Positions 1 through 11,102 of a stretch of DNA of 45,000 nucleotides are shown here, in pieces. How positions within the stretch are numbered: position 1 is the first letter of the stretch; each line of letters opens with the position of its first letter. A program made the position numbers and the translations under genes. The stretch comes from Glandiceps talaboti (taxonomy: Eukaryota > Hemichordata > Enteropneusta > Spengelidae), in the NCBI RefSeq assembly GCF_964340395.1, contig NC_135568.1:4883079-4928078 (forward strand). Direction: 5' to 3'. The notes beneath the pieces were generated by a model that saw only the letters and a list, made by a program, of their open reading frames with translations, searched no databases and was not told where the DNA came from.

Positions 1-65
1 GTGAACTCAAAGTTTGACATTTCCTTGCAACCGCGAGATCTCGCATCTCGCACGTATGATTTAGG
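1..65 (+). promoter_or_regulatory. 5' flank / probable 5' UTR of the FADS-type gene
   Basis: This is the short sequence before the desaturase ATG. It contains CpG-bearing sequence including a perfect 12-bp palindrome, GCGAGATCTCGC (33-44), followed directly by a second ATCTCGC (45-51). CTCGC-type palindromes are common in CpG-rich animal promoters, so this may be core promoter or 5' UTR. No TATA box is visible in the 65 bases available, and the transcription start cannot be placed because the window begins here. Confidence 0.4.
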
Positions 66-257
66 ATGGGTAAAGGTGGTAATAGCCAGGAAAATGGAAT
101 AACGCGGCAAATCAGCTGGGAAGAAATCAGAAGGCATAACCAGCGCCGGGATCAATGGGTCGTTATTAATAATAAGGTTTATGACATCACGGAATGGTGT
201 AACCGGCATCCTGGCGGACGTCGAGTCATCAGTCACTATGCCGGTGAAGATGCAACG
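66..257 (+). CDS. FADS: First coding exon of a front-end fatty acid desaturase (FADS family), cytochrome b5 domain start
   Basis: The exon encodes 64 residues starting MGKGGN, the same opening as vertebrate FADS2 and many invertebrate front-end desaturases. It continues with SWEEIRRHN, WVVINNKVYDITEW, the heme-binding HPGG motif (residues 48-51) and HYAGEDAT. In this family the fused N-terminal cytochrome b5 domain passes electrons to a membrane di-iron desaturase in the ER that inserts double bonds into polyunsaturated acyl-CoAs. The exon stops after ACG at a strong donor (ACG|GTAAGT, phase 0). As I recall, vertebrate FADS genes also break right after GEDAT. Only the first heme histidine lies here; the second heme ligand, the membrane segments and the three desaturase His boxes should be on later exons, none found in the window. 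Reading past the donor gives only six more residues, then a stop, so this is an exon and not a small gene. Delta-5 versus delta-6 specificity cannot be told from this part. Confidence 0.94.
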
Positions 258-2590
258 GTAAGTCAAAACATTCCGTAAGGGTTGGTTAGACAGGACGTCT
301 AACTAGCTAGAGATAAAGTTTGCAGTTCCGGTGACATGCGTTATGATTCACGAATTGGAAGACATGAGACGTCCCCGGGGCATATTATAGCATGCCATTG
401 CCGTTGCGAATGACGCGGCGTGTCCTCTCCTCTGTCGCTGCAGGACTTGCTCAAAATATGATCGACTAACGTGACAGACTCTTTTTCTCGCCGCATAGAA
501 TAACCGAAAGTTATAGTTTTGACAGGCACTCAGTTTGGGATAGTTTAAGTGTTTGTTTTGGTTTCACAACCGGCAATGTATCAGCCATGGTATGTTGCTA
601 TATACGCAGCCATGTTTAATTTATGCACAGCACCCATTGTATTTCTTGTACATATATTGTGACCCGAGTTGAGTACACTCGTGAAAATATACATTTTAGG
701 TAAATATAAACAAGTTGATAAAAGAATGCACATATACATGTATAAAATGAAATTTGCTGTGAATTTGGATATTTATGAGTGACTGATTTTACAGGTGAAC
801 TAGCTTGTTTGTTTACTTTTTAATTTATAATTGTAACCTAGCTGCAATAATTGTAGCATTTGTTTAGTTTTTTCACCCCCCCCCCTCCTGTTAAATGATG
901 GAATAGAAAAAGCTCAAAAACAGAAAAAATAACCCTCAAAATCAAATAAACGCTCCAATTATTGCAACTAATTGTGTCCTACACTGTATGTGGACTTTCT
1001 AGCAGAATACAGTGCAAACAGCCGTATTTGGCTCTACAGGGTTGATACAATGATAGGACACACAACACATAAAATAACTTAGATAAATGCACATGTTTTA
1101 TTTACATACGATACAGTGATTTTGTAGTGATTCACATTACCTCATAAAGTGTGCTGTATCAATGGGAAATTTATTGAGTGTAGTTTTCCTTGCATACTGA
1201 TATACTAGTAATACATTACAATCAAAGTAAAATGAAAATGCGAGAATGAAAAAAGATTAAAAAATAAGAAAAATAAATAAAAATAATTAAATGAAAAAAG
1301 GAATGGAAAGCATGAATTTAATAATTGAAAGATGAATGATAGGAAATATGAATGATTGATAGGGAGAGGAAAAAATGAGGACAAAATCACAAATATACAA
1401 ATATCACTTCCTGTGTGGAGCTTGACTTAGTTTATAGGGGTATGATCTATTATCATTGACCATAAAAATAATGGGTGTCTTTTGTATAAAATAATGTCTG
1501 ATGAGTCAGTATAACGTGTTTTAAGATAGTTTAATTTATTGGATAGATCAGGAAATAATGAATGACCCATCCACTTAATTAATAATTGACAATCTATCGT
1601 TAGTGATAATTCTGTCTGAAATATAAATCAAAGTAACTAGGTAGAGATAGTGAAGAAATATATTTATTAAACGAATACCTTGCCTCCTATGTAATACTAT
1701 AATGATCTTAATTGTGAAGGCCAAGTTCAGATCAAGATGTAGGTGTCAAAACCAGTTGTATGGCAGAGTTATTTATAGAAAAAGTTGGTCCAGAATTCAA
1801 AGATCTAAAAATCTATGTGGTCCACAGATCGTTTACACTAAAGTAAGAACTCGAGATTGAAATCCTGGATTTAAAAAAATCGTCTTTCTAAATTCTACCA
1901 GGGAGGTATTTGTTTGTTCACAAAATAACAAGTTGAACAAATTAATCTTGTGAGTTTGTGTAATTCACATGACTCTACCAAACCTTATTTTGCTGATTTA
2001 AAGGTACATAATTCAATCCCAGGTTTTCGCTATCTTGTCATTTGAGTCAGAATGATTATATAGAATTATTCTTTTATTTGGACCAGAGACAACGAATGCA
2101 GGTGTAAGCCAAGGAAATTGTCATTTTACATGCATTCAAATAAATAAAATAATTAGAGGTAAGGAAATAGAGAAATATTCCAAATCTTAGAGATAATTGA
2201 AAAATGAGCAAAAATGACAATGAAGAAATATGACGTCACAACAATTTCAGTATATTATATGTAATTTTTTATCAGATATGACTGTTGGCCAATTATTGAT
2301 TTGTGAACTCTGCAATATGACATAGGAGTTGGACCAGAAATAGAAACACCCCATCTACCTGACCTTGTTTTGAATGGTATGCCATAGAAACCATGTGTAA
2401 ATATTATGTTTTCGGCTTAAAAGCACTTTTTTTGTTTCAAATTTTGCAAAGTAATGCTGTCAAATAATTTTGGCAACATTGTCTCAACAACACATCAATT
2501 TTCATATGATCCTCATGGTACATGTATTTAACGTTGTGGAGTTTGTACAATATTTGTTTGTCTATTTTCCACATATGAAAGAAGTGTTCA
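258..2590. other. Non-coding stretch after exon 1
   Basis: CpG-bearing sequence continues to about 530 (for example GACGCGGCGTGTCC near 412), as expected downstream of a promoter. After that the sequence becomes AT-rich. There is a C run at 877-889 and an A/G-rich purine stretch at about 1240-1390. No exon, RNA gene or repeat family was recognised. Confidence 0.5.
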
Positions 2591-2597
2591 CTGTTAG

Positions 2598-2610
2598 GGG
2601 TCAAAGGTCA
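2598..2610 (+). promoter_or_regulatory. Candidate nuclear-receptor DR1 site
   Basis: GGGTCAAAGGTCA is a direct repeat of two half-sites (GGGTCA, AGGTCA) spaced by one A. This arrangement is bound by HNF4, RXR heterodimers including PPAR, and COUP-TF. It lies about 2.3 kb into the presumed first intron of the desaturase gene. This is motif evidence only. Confidence 0.35.
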
Positions 2611-3084
2611 ACTTCCTGCACACACTTTCTTGGAACCTTCCAATTAAAGAAATTACCATAATAAGTCGAAGTCAAAATATCTAAATCAATACTTATATAT
2701 TTATCAATTGTTTTTCAAATATTAATAATAACTATCTCTGTCTTTTGTTTCACAATGAGGGTATGGCCTGCATTATGAATGTTCTCAAAATCAAGAGGGG
2801 CTTATGCTAACTTACCCAGTGTAAAATGGTTTGATCTGAACCAAGTCTCTGTGTGGAAGTATACATACTTTGTTCACAATTAACTTTTGATATTTGGAGA
2901 CAAGCAATTCATTAGCAAGACTATGAGCTAAGCAAAGGGTATACATTAAATGTATATGGAGGTGACATCTGTGAGGATGAAAATTTCATATTAAAAATGT
3001 ATATCATGAAATGAGATGAGAAATGAAAGTAAAATCAAGATATATGTTTGAAAGGGCTACATTCAGACATAGACCCTCCACCAA

Positions 3085-3235
3085 CTATGATCCATGATGG
3101 TAAAACTAGTATAGTTTTCAACACATTGTACTATCATTTTGGTGAGGAACCCTGGTAAACTGACAGTGGAATTCAGGTAGATTTTAAACCTGCTTACTGT
3201 CCTTACCGCATTACAATGTTGTATTAGTATGAAAA
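3085..3235 (+). repeat. Dispersed 'GGTA' repeat, copy A (partial)
   Basis: It contains GGTAAAACTAGTATAG, then TTTTGGTGAGGAACCCTGG, GAATTCAGGTAGATTTT and CTGCTTACTGTCC in this order. The same order of phrases recurs at about 22.1, 26.7 and 38.25 kb, all in the plus orientation. No coding frame stays open through the copies, and the element type is unknown. Confidence 0.6.
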
Positions 3236-3796
3236 GCAGCTTTTTTGTGTGATTCTTCATCGTTTTTCAAATATATATATTTTTTTGGTATTCAATGATT
3301 CTTTATTGGGTTATTACAACTGTGCTACCATCAGTGCATGAAATAAATTTTCTTACAATACACTAGGACAGTCTTACTTAATTCTGTGTTTGTTATTACC
3401 CTACTGACTTTCATCAATCCTGCAAAACGATTTAAAAAAATTGATGCACTCTATGACAAGATTAGGAAAAATCACAATGTTACTTTTCGTAAACTGACAG
3501 CTCCACAAGTGTGTGTCTTGACAAAAATTATCATTCATTGCTGAATTTGAGACTTTAAAAAAAAAAATAGTTCATAGTGTCTTTCTGACTTTAATTGTTA
3601 TTTCTTAATTATTCTACTGTATTTCTAGTTTCAAAACTATGCATTGGCTTGTTTTCTATGTTCTTTCTCTCCATGTATAGTCAAATGGAGAAATTCTACC
3701 AAAAATTCTAGCTAAATGTCCCACTGGGAAAGGGTGAACAGCACATGTCAGTAGTAATCCGTCACACACTGACAGTTGTAATTGATTACTTTGTTC

Positions 3797-3850
3797 AGTT
3801 TACCTTCTGTCGTAAAGAAAGTCAGTTTACCTTCTGTCGTAAAGAAAGTC
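3797..3850 (+). repeat. 27-bp tandem duplication
   Basis: The 27-bp unit that begins CAGTTTACCTTCTGTCG occurs twice back to back with no mismatch seen, so the duplication is recent. Confidence 0.85.
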
Positions 3851-4020
3851 ACGAACGTCATCACATTTACATGTATATCAATGCTGCAAATAGCTTTAAA
3901 CTACTGCTGTTGATGGTAAGAATGAAATGTCATGCTAAAGAAAGACATTTGACTATACAGTGGAGGGAGAGATTAGAAAAACAAGCCACGTACAGCTTCT
4001 AGACTAAGTCATCCAGACTG

Positions 4021-4132
4021 TTCAGAGTACGACTACGAATTGACACTCTTCAGAGTACAATTACGAAATTGAAGATGTTCAGAGTACGATTACAAATTGA
4101 TGCTGTTCAGAATATGATTACGAATTGACGCA
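4021..4132 (+). repeat. 28-29-bp minisatellite, 4 copies
   Basis: TTCAGAGTACGATTACGAATTGA-like units start at 4021, 4049, 4078 and 4106, each diverged by a few bases. Confidence 0.8.
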
Positions 4133-4544
4133 GGCATTATCATCATGTATGCAACGACTTATTTTTTCTTTTTACGTCTGACTGACCCAGGTGTTATGAA
4201 GAAAGATAATACAAAAAATAAGGTCATCCATACACATGAACATTAGATGATTGATGCATATATTATATAAAAGTCAGGTACTCTTATCACTACATCTTTC
4301 AAAAAATTAACTTTAATACAGATCACAATTTTCAGGACTTTGCTCCACATAGATTTCGTCATTTAAAAAATAAAATACACCTGCTCGTTTGTCTATATAG
4401 AAGGTGTGTAGTGACTACGTATACCCATGTTTGCATTGTTATTTTGATAAAATTTGGGGGGGGGGGGGTTTCAGTGCAGAGTGCATTCCATCTACATATG
4501 TGAATTCTACCCCTTCAATGAAATTACTAAAAAATTTCACCTCA

Positions 4545-4700
4545 ATTTAAAATTTCCACTCACAGAGTTGAAAAAATTGTTGGAAGCGAATTCTAGATTT
4601 GTGCTGCCCTCTTGTCAGCATTGTCAGGGGTTTACTATGACGTCAATGAACATTTAGGATTCACTTCCAAACAATTTTTCATTGATACTACCACGAATTT
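4545..4700. mobile_element. Foldback/MITE-like element, family F1 copy 1
   Basis: The left arm contains CTCACAG, AAAAAATTGTTGGAAGCGAA and later TCAGCATTGTCAGGG. The right arm is its inverse (TTCACTTCCAAACAATTTTT at about 4661-4680). The same arm sequence occurs in the better-preserved copy at 20,021-20,218 and the half copy at 22,296-22,378. It has no coding capacity, so it would be non-autonomous. Confidence 0.6.
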
Positions 4701-5696
4701 CACAATACCATTCAACTGTACTGTTTGATACACAAGTATGCAGAAACCCAGAATGAACTGGACTGCTATACTTGATAGCAAGATTGAATGAATACAGTTT
4801 CTTGAAGTGAAATGAACAACACATGCCATCATACAGATGTCAAATGAACACCGCAAAGGACATTTTCTGCACGTTCATTTTCTGCACCGTTCATCGGGTG
4901 TTTAATACTAAGAAAAACATTGGCACCCGAATGTCTGCCTGGACTTGCAATACAGTCAAAAAATGTTAATGGTTTATTTCATTTAGACTAAATGTAGCAA
5001 AATATGCAATCTTGCTATTGAAATGTGGCATACATGTATGCAGTTTTTTGTTGGTTTCTGCATGGTTGTATCAAACAGAAAAGTGTATTGTGATTGTGTG
5101 AACTCAGAGTCCATGAACATTCATTCATGCTTGTCTCTCATTTTACATATTTCAGATATGACATCTAACCTGCTTTGTATGATAAAGGTGCAAAGTCTGT
5201 CACATTGTGACTTTTGTGGTTAAATTAATTTGGCTTTTATCTGAAATTGAAATATATTTATCTGACTTTTGCATAAAAATGTACATTTGAGTGGTAATTG
5301 ACTTCTTAGGCTAGTCCACTGACCTTTACATTTTAAGGCATTTTAGTGATCATGGACTTAGATAGAATCTTTTGAATAAGTTTATTGTAGTCAAATATTT
5401 CATAAGTGCATTTAGAGTTTAAAAAAAAGACACCTGTGTTATTTATGAATAAAGTAAAAACCAGTCGTTACCAGTCATTACCAGTTGTTCAGGCTATATG
5501 AATTGTTGTCATAGTGTAGCGTCACTAATTAACTACAGTCTAGTGAACAGACTGGATGTATTGTGTCAAAACTTGTATAAACATATTTTAATAATATATA
5601 ACTAGACTAGAGAATTGAATCATCTTCTTGTTAGCAGGATATTGTAATTTAGTATGTTGTGCTTAAAGTGTAAAGTAAATAACCTTTTAGCTCAGT
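4701..5696. other. AT-rich stretch without recognised features
   Basis: It contains short TACATGTA-type palindromes and a small tandem CCAGTCRTTA motif at about 5461-5490. No coding or RNA signal was seen. Confidence 0.5.
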
Positions 5697-5893
5697 ATCA
5701 TATGATATGATGATATGTGATATATATATGATGTGATATGATATGATCTGATATAATATATATATATGATATGATGTGATATATGATATGATATGATACA
5801 TGATATGAGATATGATATGATATGTTATGATAGATAATATATATTATGATAAATACTATGATATAAAACATGATATGGTACATGATATGGTAT
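5697..5893. repeat. (ATATG)n pentanucleotide array, left part
   Basis: This is an imperfect run of TGATATGATATG with TA-rich interruptions. It resumes at 6058 beyond an inserted element. Confidence 0.85.
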
Positions 5894-6057
5894 GATTGAA
5901 TTGAATTGAATTGAAATTTATTTCATCAGATAACAAAAAAACAAAACAATAAATAAATAAATAAATAATACATTACACTTTCAAACAAATTGGACAAAAG
6001 GAAATATACATGTGTTATCTAATGGGGACCATGAAAATAGTTCAGCAGAACTAGTCG
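5894..6057 (-). mobile_element. Probable retroelement 3' end inserted in the pentanucleotide array
   Basis: It begins with repeated ATTGA units (ATTGAATTGAATTGAATTGA) followed by AATTTATTTCATCAG and an (AATA)n run. On the minus strand this reads GATGAAATAAATTTCAATTC followed by short tandem CAATT units, the kind of 3' tail seen on CR1/L2-clade LINEs and their SINEs. No reverse transcriptase frame is present. Confidence 0.4.
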
Positions 6058-6145
6058 TGATGTGATGTGATATATATGATATATGATATGATATGATATG
6101 ATATGATATTGTATGATATTGTATAGTATAATATATTATGATATA
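6058..6145. repeat. (ATATG)n pentanucleotide array, right part
   Basis: TGATGTGATATATATGATAT and then clean ATATG repeats continue the array interrupted at 5894. Confidence 0.8.
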
Positions 6146-6889
6146 AGATAATTTGATTGCAGTTTTTGGTGTTTTTTTGTTCAACCAAGGAAAATATGAG
6201 TGATGAAGGAGCCATAAATCATTTTAAATTGAAGTGGTGAAATGACAAATCCTGACAAAAGGTCACAAGTAATTTGCAGCTGAATGGAGAAAAATATTGA
6301 TGAATAATTTTACCTGCACAAGCATAATTAACAAAAAATATAGAAGAGTAATGGGGATTTTGAATATTTTGACTCGTATTTCAAGTACAACAGAATGAAT
6401 GATGTACTTGTATATATTGTGTTGTCATAAAATAGAACCACTCGGGTAGGAATGCAAATTACTTTTGTTTGCCTTGAACATGTTCAACTTGGCTTTAGTG
6501 TCGGTATTATACATAATAATATAATACATATCGATATATACAATAATGTAATATTATGTTTTGTGATATGATATTAATGATAGTAATTTAGTATCCATAT
6601 AGTCAATATCAATATCAAAAGATGCTTTGAAATATATACATGTCAAAACAAATACAAGTTATATAATAAAATATTACACGAGCTGAAACAGGAATGTCTT
6701 TTTTGGAACTGTTTTGTTACATGTAAAAATTGTATACAACAGTATTGAATCACCTGGGATTAAACATATTTGTGTAGCTGTACACATTTTAGTATGGTGT
6801 AATGAATCCCATCAAATTGATATTGGCTTTATACCTTAAAATCAGCACCCTAATGCTGTGATCACAATTTAACTTATTACCGGTACCTT
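6146..6889. other. AT-rich stretch without recognised features
   Basis: Low-complexity TA-rich sequence near 6505-6600. No exon-like segment was seen. Confidence 0.5.
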
Positions 6890-7260
6890 GGAACTCTACC
6901 TTGGAATTGACCGATCGCCCTGAGCACTGTAGCCACGCCCCCCTTAGTTACCGTTGCTACTACGACAACTTCGCACGTTTTGCATGGTTTGTCGTAGGTA
7001 AAACATGGCGTCCAACGTGGCGATCGATGAAAAATACTATTCATAATTTGAGAGTTCTTTATCGTTCCACTGCCACCAAGGCAAAGATGATGTATCGTAG
7101 ACTTTCCTACGGTCGATACATCGATGGAAACAATTTATTTTAGTTCGGGTAGTGTCAGTTCATCAAATTTTATCGAAGTATGAGAAACCACATGGCAGAT
7201 GCATGTTGAATAAGATTTTACATCATAGCCGTCCCCGTTCCTGTACAGCTGGGTACGTAT
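6890..7260 (+). promoter_or_regulatory. CpG-richer block, candidate promoter or first exon
   Basis: CpG density rises sharply against the surroundings. The block contains CTACGAC (6960-6966), TTTGTCGTAGG (6988-6998) and an ATG in ACATGGCGTCC context at 7005, resembling a YY1-type start-site motif. From that ATG the frame reads MASNVAIDEKYYS and stops at 7044. An 80-codon frame without an ATG start (6901-7143) covers the same block. The same three motifs recur in the same order at 10,939-10,994. It may be a promoter, a transcribed leader or part of a mobile element; I cannot decide. Confidence 0.3.
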
Positions 7261-8761
7261 TTATTTATTTCACTGATGTTTTCATTGATTTTCACATTTC
7301 ATAGCAATACTTTTTGTTTTACAATAAATTCCACTAGGTGACCGTGATAAATCATCAGATGAGAAGTAAACTAATATGATTCACCGTTGCATCGCTACGA
7401 TATAGAATATTATGAATAACAAGTTTGTTATTGACGAAAAAATGGTTTGATTTGTATCCTCAATGGTATTACATAGCAATGTCTATTCTTTCAATACAAA
7501 TAAATGCAAAAAGTAGAAACAGCGCAATTTATAGCATTTTACGGTATGAGAGGTCACTTGTTTGACTTTCAGGATACGATGTATCAAAAAGTTGAAATAA
7601 GCGTCCTGGCCTGCACGGTATGTAATATGTTGACGTACGTGCAGTGTAGAGGCGTATAGTATTAGTAGGCAAACTGAAGGGGAAAAAAACACCCTTGAAT
7701 TCACAATTTTTTAAATGTCAGTCGTGCCAACCGTTATAACAGCAAAACTCAACGATTTTCTGAAATAACTGTCGCCATCAATTAACTATTCACTGCACAC
7801 GACAACGTAAGTCAACTGCAATGTACCATATCATTTCTACTCTAAATTCTATTTCTTTCACAAGCATTAGCATTGCACAGTGAAAAAAAAGAAACACATA
7901 TTAGACTTGAAAAAATAGACACTCGTTTAAGTTTACCTCAAATTGTAGTTATTTTGCAGATTATTTACTGTCTGATACTCTCAGAGTATCAATTTCTGAT
8001 AATCATAATCATAACAATAACTTATGGTAATAAAAAAAACTTTCTTTTATTTCTGAAGTCCAGTGGATCAACAAATACTTCCTAATTTTATGTTAATTTT
8101 TTTTCTAGTTCTATATTTATTTCAAACTTGCCTAGTCAGTGTTAACTTTGTGGCACTGAACAAGTTGTAGCTCTCCAAAAATGGATATTTCTTTGTCTGG
8201 CATTTACAAGCAATCATCCATTACTGGCCCCCCACACTGACAAAAGTGAACCAATATAAACTGTGAAGCCAGTGAAGCCCAGATATTTTTTTTTAAATGG
8301 CAAATATAGAGGCGCAAAAAATAAATTCCTAGACCATAGAATTTGTAAAGTTCGTTTGAATACAACTACACAATAGTAATTGACATTTTTTTTACAATTT
8401 CTAATTTATTACACAAGGAAAAGAACTTGAAATTCACAATTCATGAAGTGATTTAATTATCCAACACCAAATACAAAATCTCCTTAAAATGACAATAAGT
8501 CCAATGTTTGTTTGTCTTTGATAATGTCTTGTAATATTTATAAACAGAAAAGAAAATCCAAAGGAATTGTTACTATTGATTGTCATGAAATAAGGTGTAG
8601 CAAAGTATGAAAGGAGTTTTCATGTAGCTTGTAGAATATTTTTGATACATAAGCCATGTTATCTATCCATCAGCTGCAAAATTCCTAATTTTAAATCAGA
8701 GACACTACAAGATCTCCTTTTTAATTCATAGTCAGAGGATTTCAAATGTTAAGACATTTTC
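7261..8761. other. AT-rich stretch without recognised features
   Basis: A GTAAGT follows ACGACAAC at about 7806, but no coding exon could be built to it. Short poly-A/T runs occur. Nothing else was supported. Confidence 0.45.
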
Positions 8762-8878
8762 ATGTGGTTACTTTATCACTCTGCAAACCAACATCCACTA
8801 GAAACTACTCCTGAAATTACAAGAAAGGAGATGACATTATTATTCATGTTTGATGTATATTTTTGTTTTATTTTACAG

Positions 8879-9088
8879 GAAGAACTTCTGTATCTGATAT
8901 TCAAGGCATCAATCGACTGCAACATTGTTTGTGGAGATGTTGTTTCTAAAAAATATGAGTTGACTGTTGTCAAGTTGCTATGGCAGCAATGGGTAGCTAT
9001 GCTGAGGTCACCATTAGGTGTTAGATGGATTATCAACACAAGTCATCAAAGGAATATGAATAAAGGAAATGTACATGCATCAACTTAG
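8879..9088 (+). CDS. Unidentified ORF with an acceptor-like start (weak candidate exon)
   Basis: A 108-codon frame is open from 8762 to 9088. In its middle is a good acceptor (TTTTGTTTTATTTTACAG|GA, exon side from 8879). The part after the acceptor reads EELLYLIFKASIDCNIVCGD and runs on to HAST and a stop. It has no recognised domain and no similarity to a desaturase. An 87-codon frame on the other strand overlaps it, which weakens the case. It could be a terminal exon of an unknown transcript or chance. Confidence 0.15.
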   Translation, partial: EELLYLIFKASIDCNIVCGDVVSKKYELTVVKLLWQQWVAMLRSPLGVRWIINTSHQRNMNKGNVHAST

Positions 9089-10249
9089 AACACTAAGTCT
9101 TCTGAAAATATTGAAAACAATCATTCTTTTTTATTTTCAACATTTCATAGTGTCACAACAGTGAGATATACATTATTATGTCTATGATGCATGACACATG
9201 AGTATAAATTAATTACTTGTAATAAAATTTCCTGACAATCTGAATGAAGTACCATTTTTCATTTGTTTTGACATGATAATACTTTTAAACTGTTACTACA
9301 AAGGGTTATATAGTAACAAATGTAGTAATGTTGTTTCACTATATAAAAACATTCTTTTCACTTTAATTTCTGGTAAAGGTCACCTTACTTTTACATGACT
9401 AAATTATTACACTAAATGGGAAATAAGGTACCAGTTGTAGAAATTAAAATAGGCCACTACTGTACAAGTATAATACTTTTCCCATATACAAATCATCTTT
9501 GTTTTTTGTTTATTTACTTACATTTGTTTATTCATATATTTTTGGGGTTGCTCTTGCAGAAGATATTTATCACATTTCTTGCTTTTATTATTTCAATAAA
9601 AAATTTACTGAAAATGAAATGAATCAGATGCACAAGTAGTGATGCAAAATATTTCAACAATATAACTTTGATTTTGAGCCATGTCAGTGGTATTTACAAA
9701 TTCTGATATCTAATTGCAATGTTGTTGCTTGACATTTTTGTTTTGTATCTGGATTCACTAAAGCAAACAGGAAATACACCTAGAGATAAAAGACCTCTTG
9801 TTCCATCTAAAAGAAATTTGATAACTTCTTTGTCAAAGTGGTAATAGTATAAAAACAGTCAAATTTTTTTTTTTAAATGGTAGTTACTAAAATGCATATA
9901 TAGCCTATGTAGGCCCAACAATATTACATATACTTTCACCATTAAGATATATCACATTATGATAAAAATTCAGTTATTGATGTGATCCCTGAAACCAAAG
10001 AGTACATAATAGGGAGTAATGAATATAAAATATAAACAATAAATAAAAACATGCATCTAGGTCACCCTGTGTGTCAATCCCGTCAAAAGGTCACAAATTG
10101 AAATGACGACTTTCTTTCAAAGGGCTATATACCGATATTACGGGAAGGCCAGTATAAAAAAATGAATAAATGGTGTTCATTGATGTTACCAAACTATGTC
10201 CCTGCACATTTACAGTAAAATTTCATTTGATTAATCGTGTTTGCCTGTC
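9089..10249. other. AT-rich stretch without recognised features
   Basis: The 68-codon frame at 9416-9622 is T-rich and encodes hydrophobic low-complexity sequence, so I do not treat it as a gene. Single AGGTCA half-sites occur near 9378 and 10,091. Confidence 0.5.
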
Positions 10250-10683
10250 AAACCATGGATGGATGTAGTACGGCTCAAACACAGGCCGAACCATTCACTA
10301 CATGCACTCGTACTCAGAAACACAAGTTTGACTGTCGACAATGGATTTATGCGGGCCAAACTTGAGAGAGGAATATTTAGCATTAGATGTGAAAATATAC
10401 ATGAAGTCTTTATTTGAGTATAAAGTTTGGCACACAGAAAGCACGGGGTACACCGCCAATAACTGCGTATGGTACCGGGTATGACACCATGACATTACAC
10501 GTACATGCACGTCTGTACGCCAGCTACGGCAATATCGTATGCGGTATGGCCAACATTTAATTTGGCCGCCACCATGACCGACAAGATAAAGCACTAATCA
10601 TAGGCAATTTTGGGCTGAAAAAATCTAATCTTATGAATCGATCGGTGAAATAGTTTGACTCACAGTAATATCAACATACATAC

Positions 10684-10746
10684 CTCAGAAAATGCACGTA
10701 AATTGCCGTAATGGCGGTCCATCTTCTTGATCGTGTAGGTCAACAT
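10684..10746 (-). CDS. Candidate first coding exon, unidentified protein
   Basis: On the minus strand an ATG at 10,746 opens 21 codons, starting MLTYTIKKMDR and ending LRAFSE, then a good donor (GAG|GTATGT, phase 0). The frame is open for about 20 more codons upstream of the ATG. Composition looks coding (charged residues, little A/T homopolymer), and it lies in the CpG-richer block. No family is recognised and no downstream exon was found to the left. Confidence 0.25.
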
Positions 10747-10988
10747 TGTCGATATTTTTTCGGCTTCAGAAAGTGTAAAAATAATATTCAACCTCTCTAT
10801 CCTTCGGGATAGTGATCATTGATATTATACCGATCCCATGACCATTATTTCACGATAGTTTTAATGTTTGTAAACAAATATTATATACGAGAACCGATCG
10901 TAAGGTCAAGGCCCTTGTATTCAATACACGCTCAGAAACTACGACAGATTGCTTTGTTTGTCGTAGGCTGTGACACGTGCAAGTGCAC

Positions 10989-11102
10989 ATGGCGGAATTA
11001 CGCTCTTTGATTGGTCAATGGAATCTGTCAATCAATCTCGGCGATCGGTCAATTACCACACACGCTATTACTGTACTGCTTAGGAATAAAATCGACCACT
11101 AA
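10989..11102 (+). CDS. Small ORF at a YY1-like start context, unidentified
   Basis: ATG in GCACATGGCGG context opens a 37-codon frame that begins MAELRSLIGQWN and stops with TAA at 11,100. It lies at the right edge of the CpG-richer block, overlapping the inverted CCAAT box and the 15-bp element AATTGACCGATCGCC (inverted, 11,040-11,054). It could be a short leader ORF, part of an exon with an unseen donor, or chance. Confidence 0.15.
   Translation: MAELRSLIGQWNLSINLGDRSITTHAITVLLRNKIDH

Larger units (their letters stand above)
10250..11102. promoter_or_regulatory. CpG-richer block, candidate divergent promoter
   Basis: CpG and GC are raised over roughly 850 bp. It includes GGCCGCCACCATG (10,564-10,576), a full Kozak-like string that opens only a 7-codon frame, an inverted CCAAT box (GATTGGTCAAT, about 11,009-11,019), a CACGTG E-box (about 10,974) and GCACATGGCGG at the ATG at 10,989. 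Exon-like starts face away from each other: minus-strand ATG at 10,746 and plus-strand ATG at 10,989. Confidence 0.35.

Noticed and set aside
341-529. 62-codon minus-strand frame near the FADS exon
   Set aside because: No start context, domain or splice sites; probably an open frame by chance in CpG-bearing DNA.
8776-9039. 87-codon minus-strand frame
   Set aside because: Shadow of the plus-strand frame at 8762-9088, with no recognised motif.
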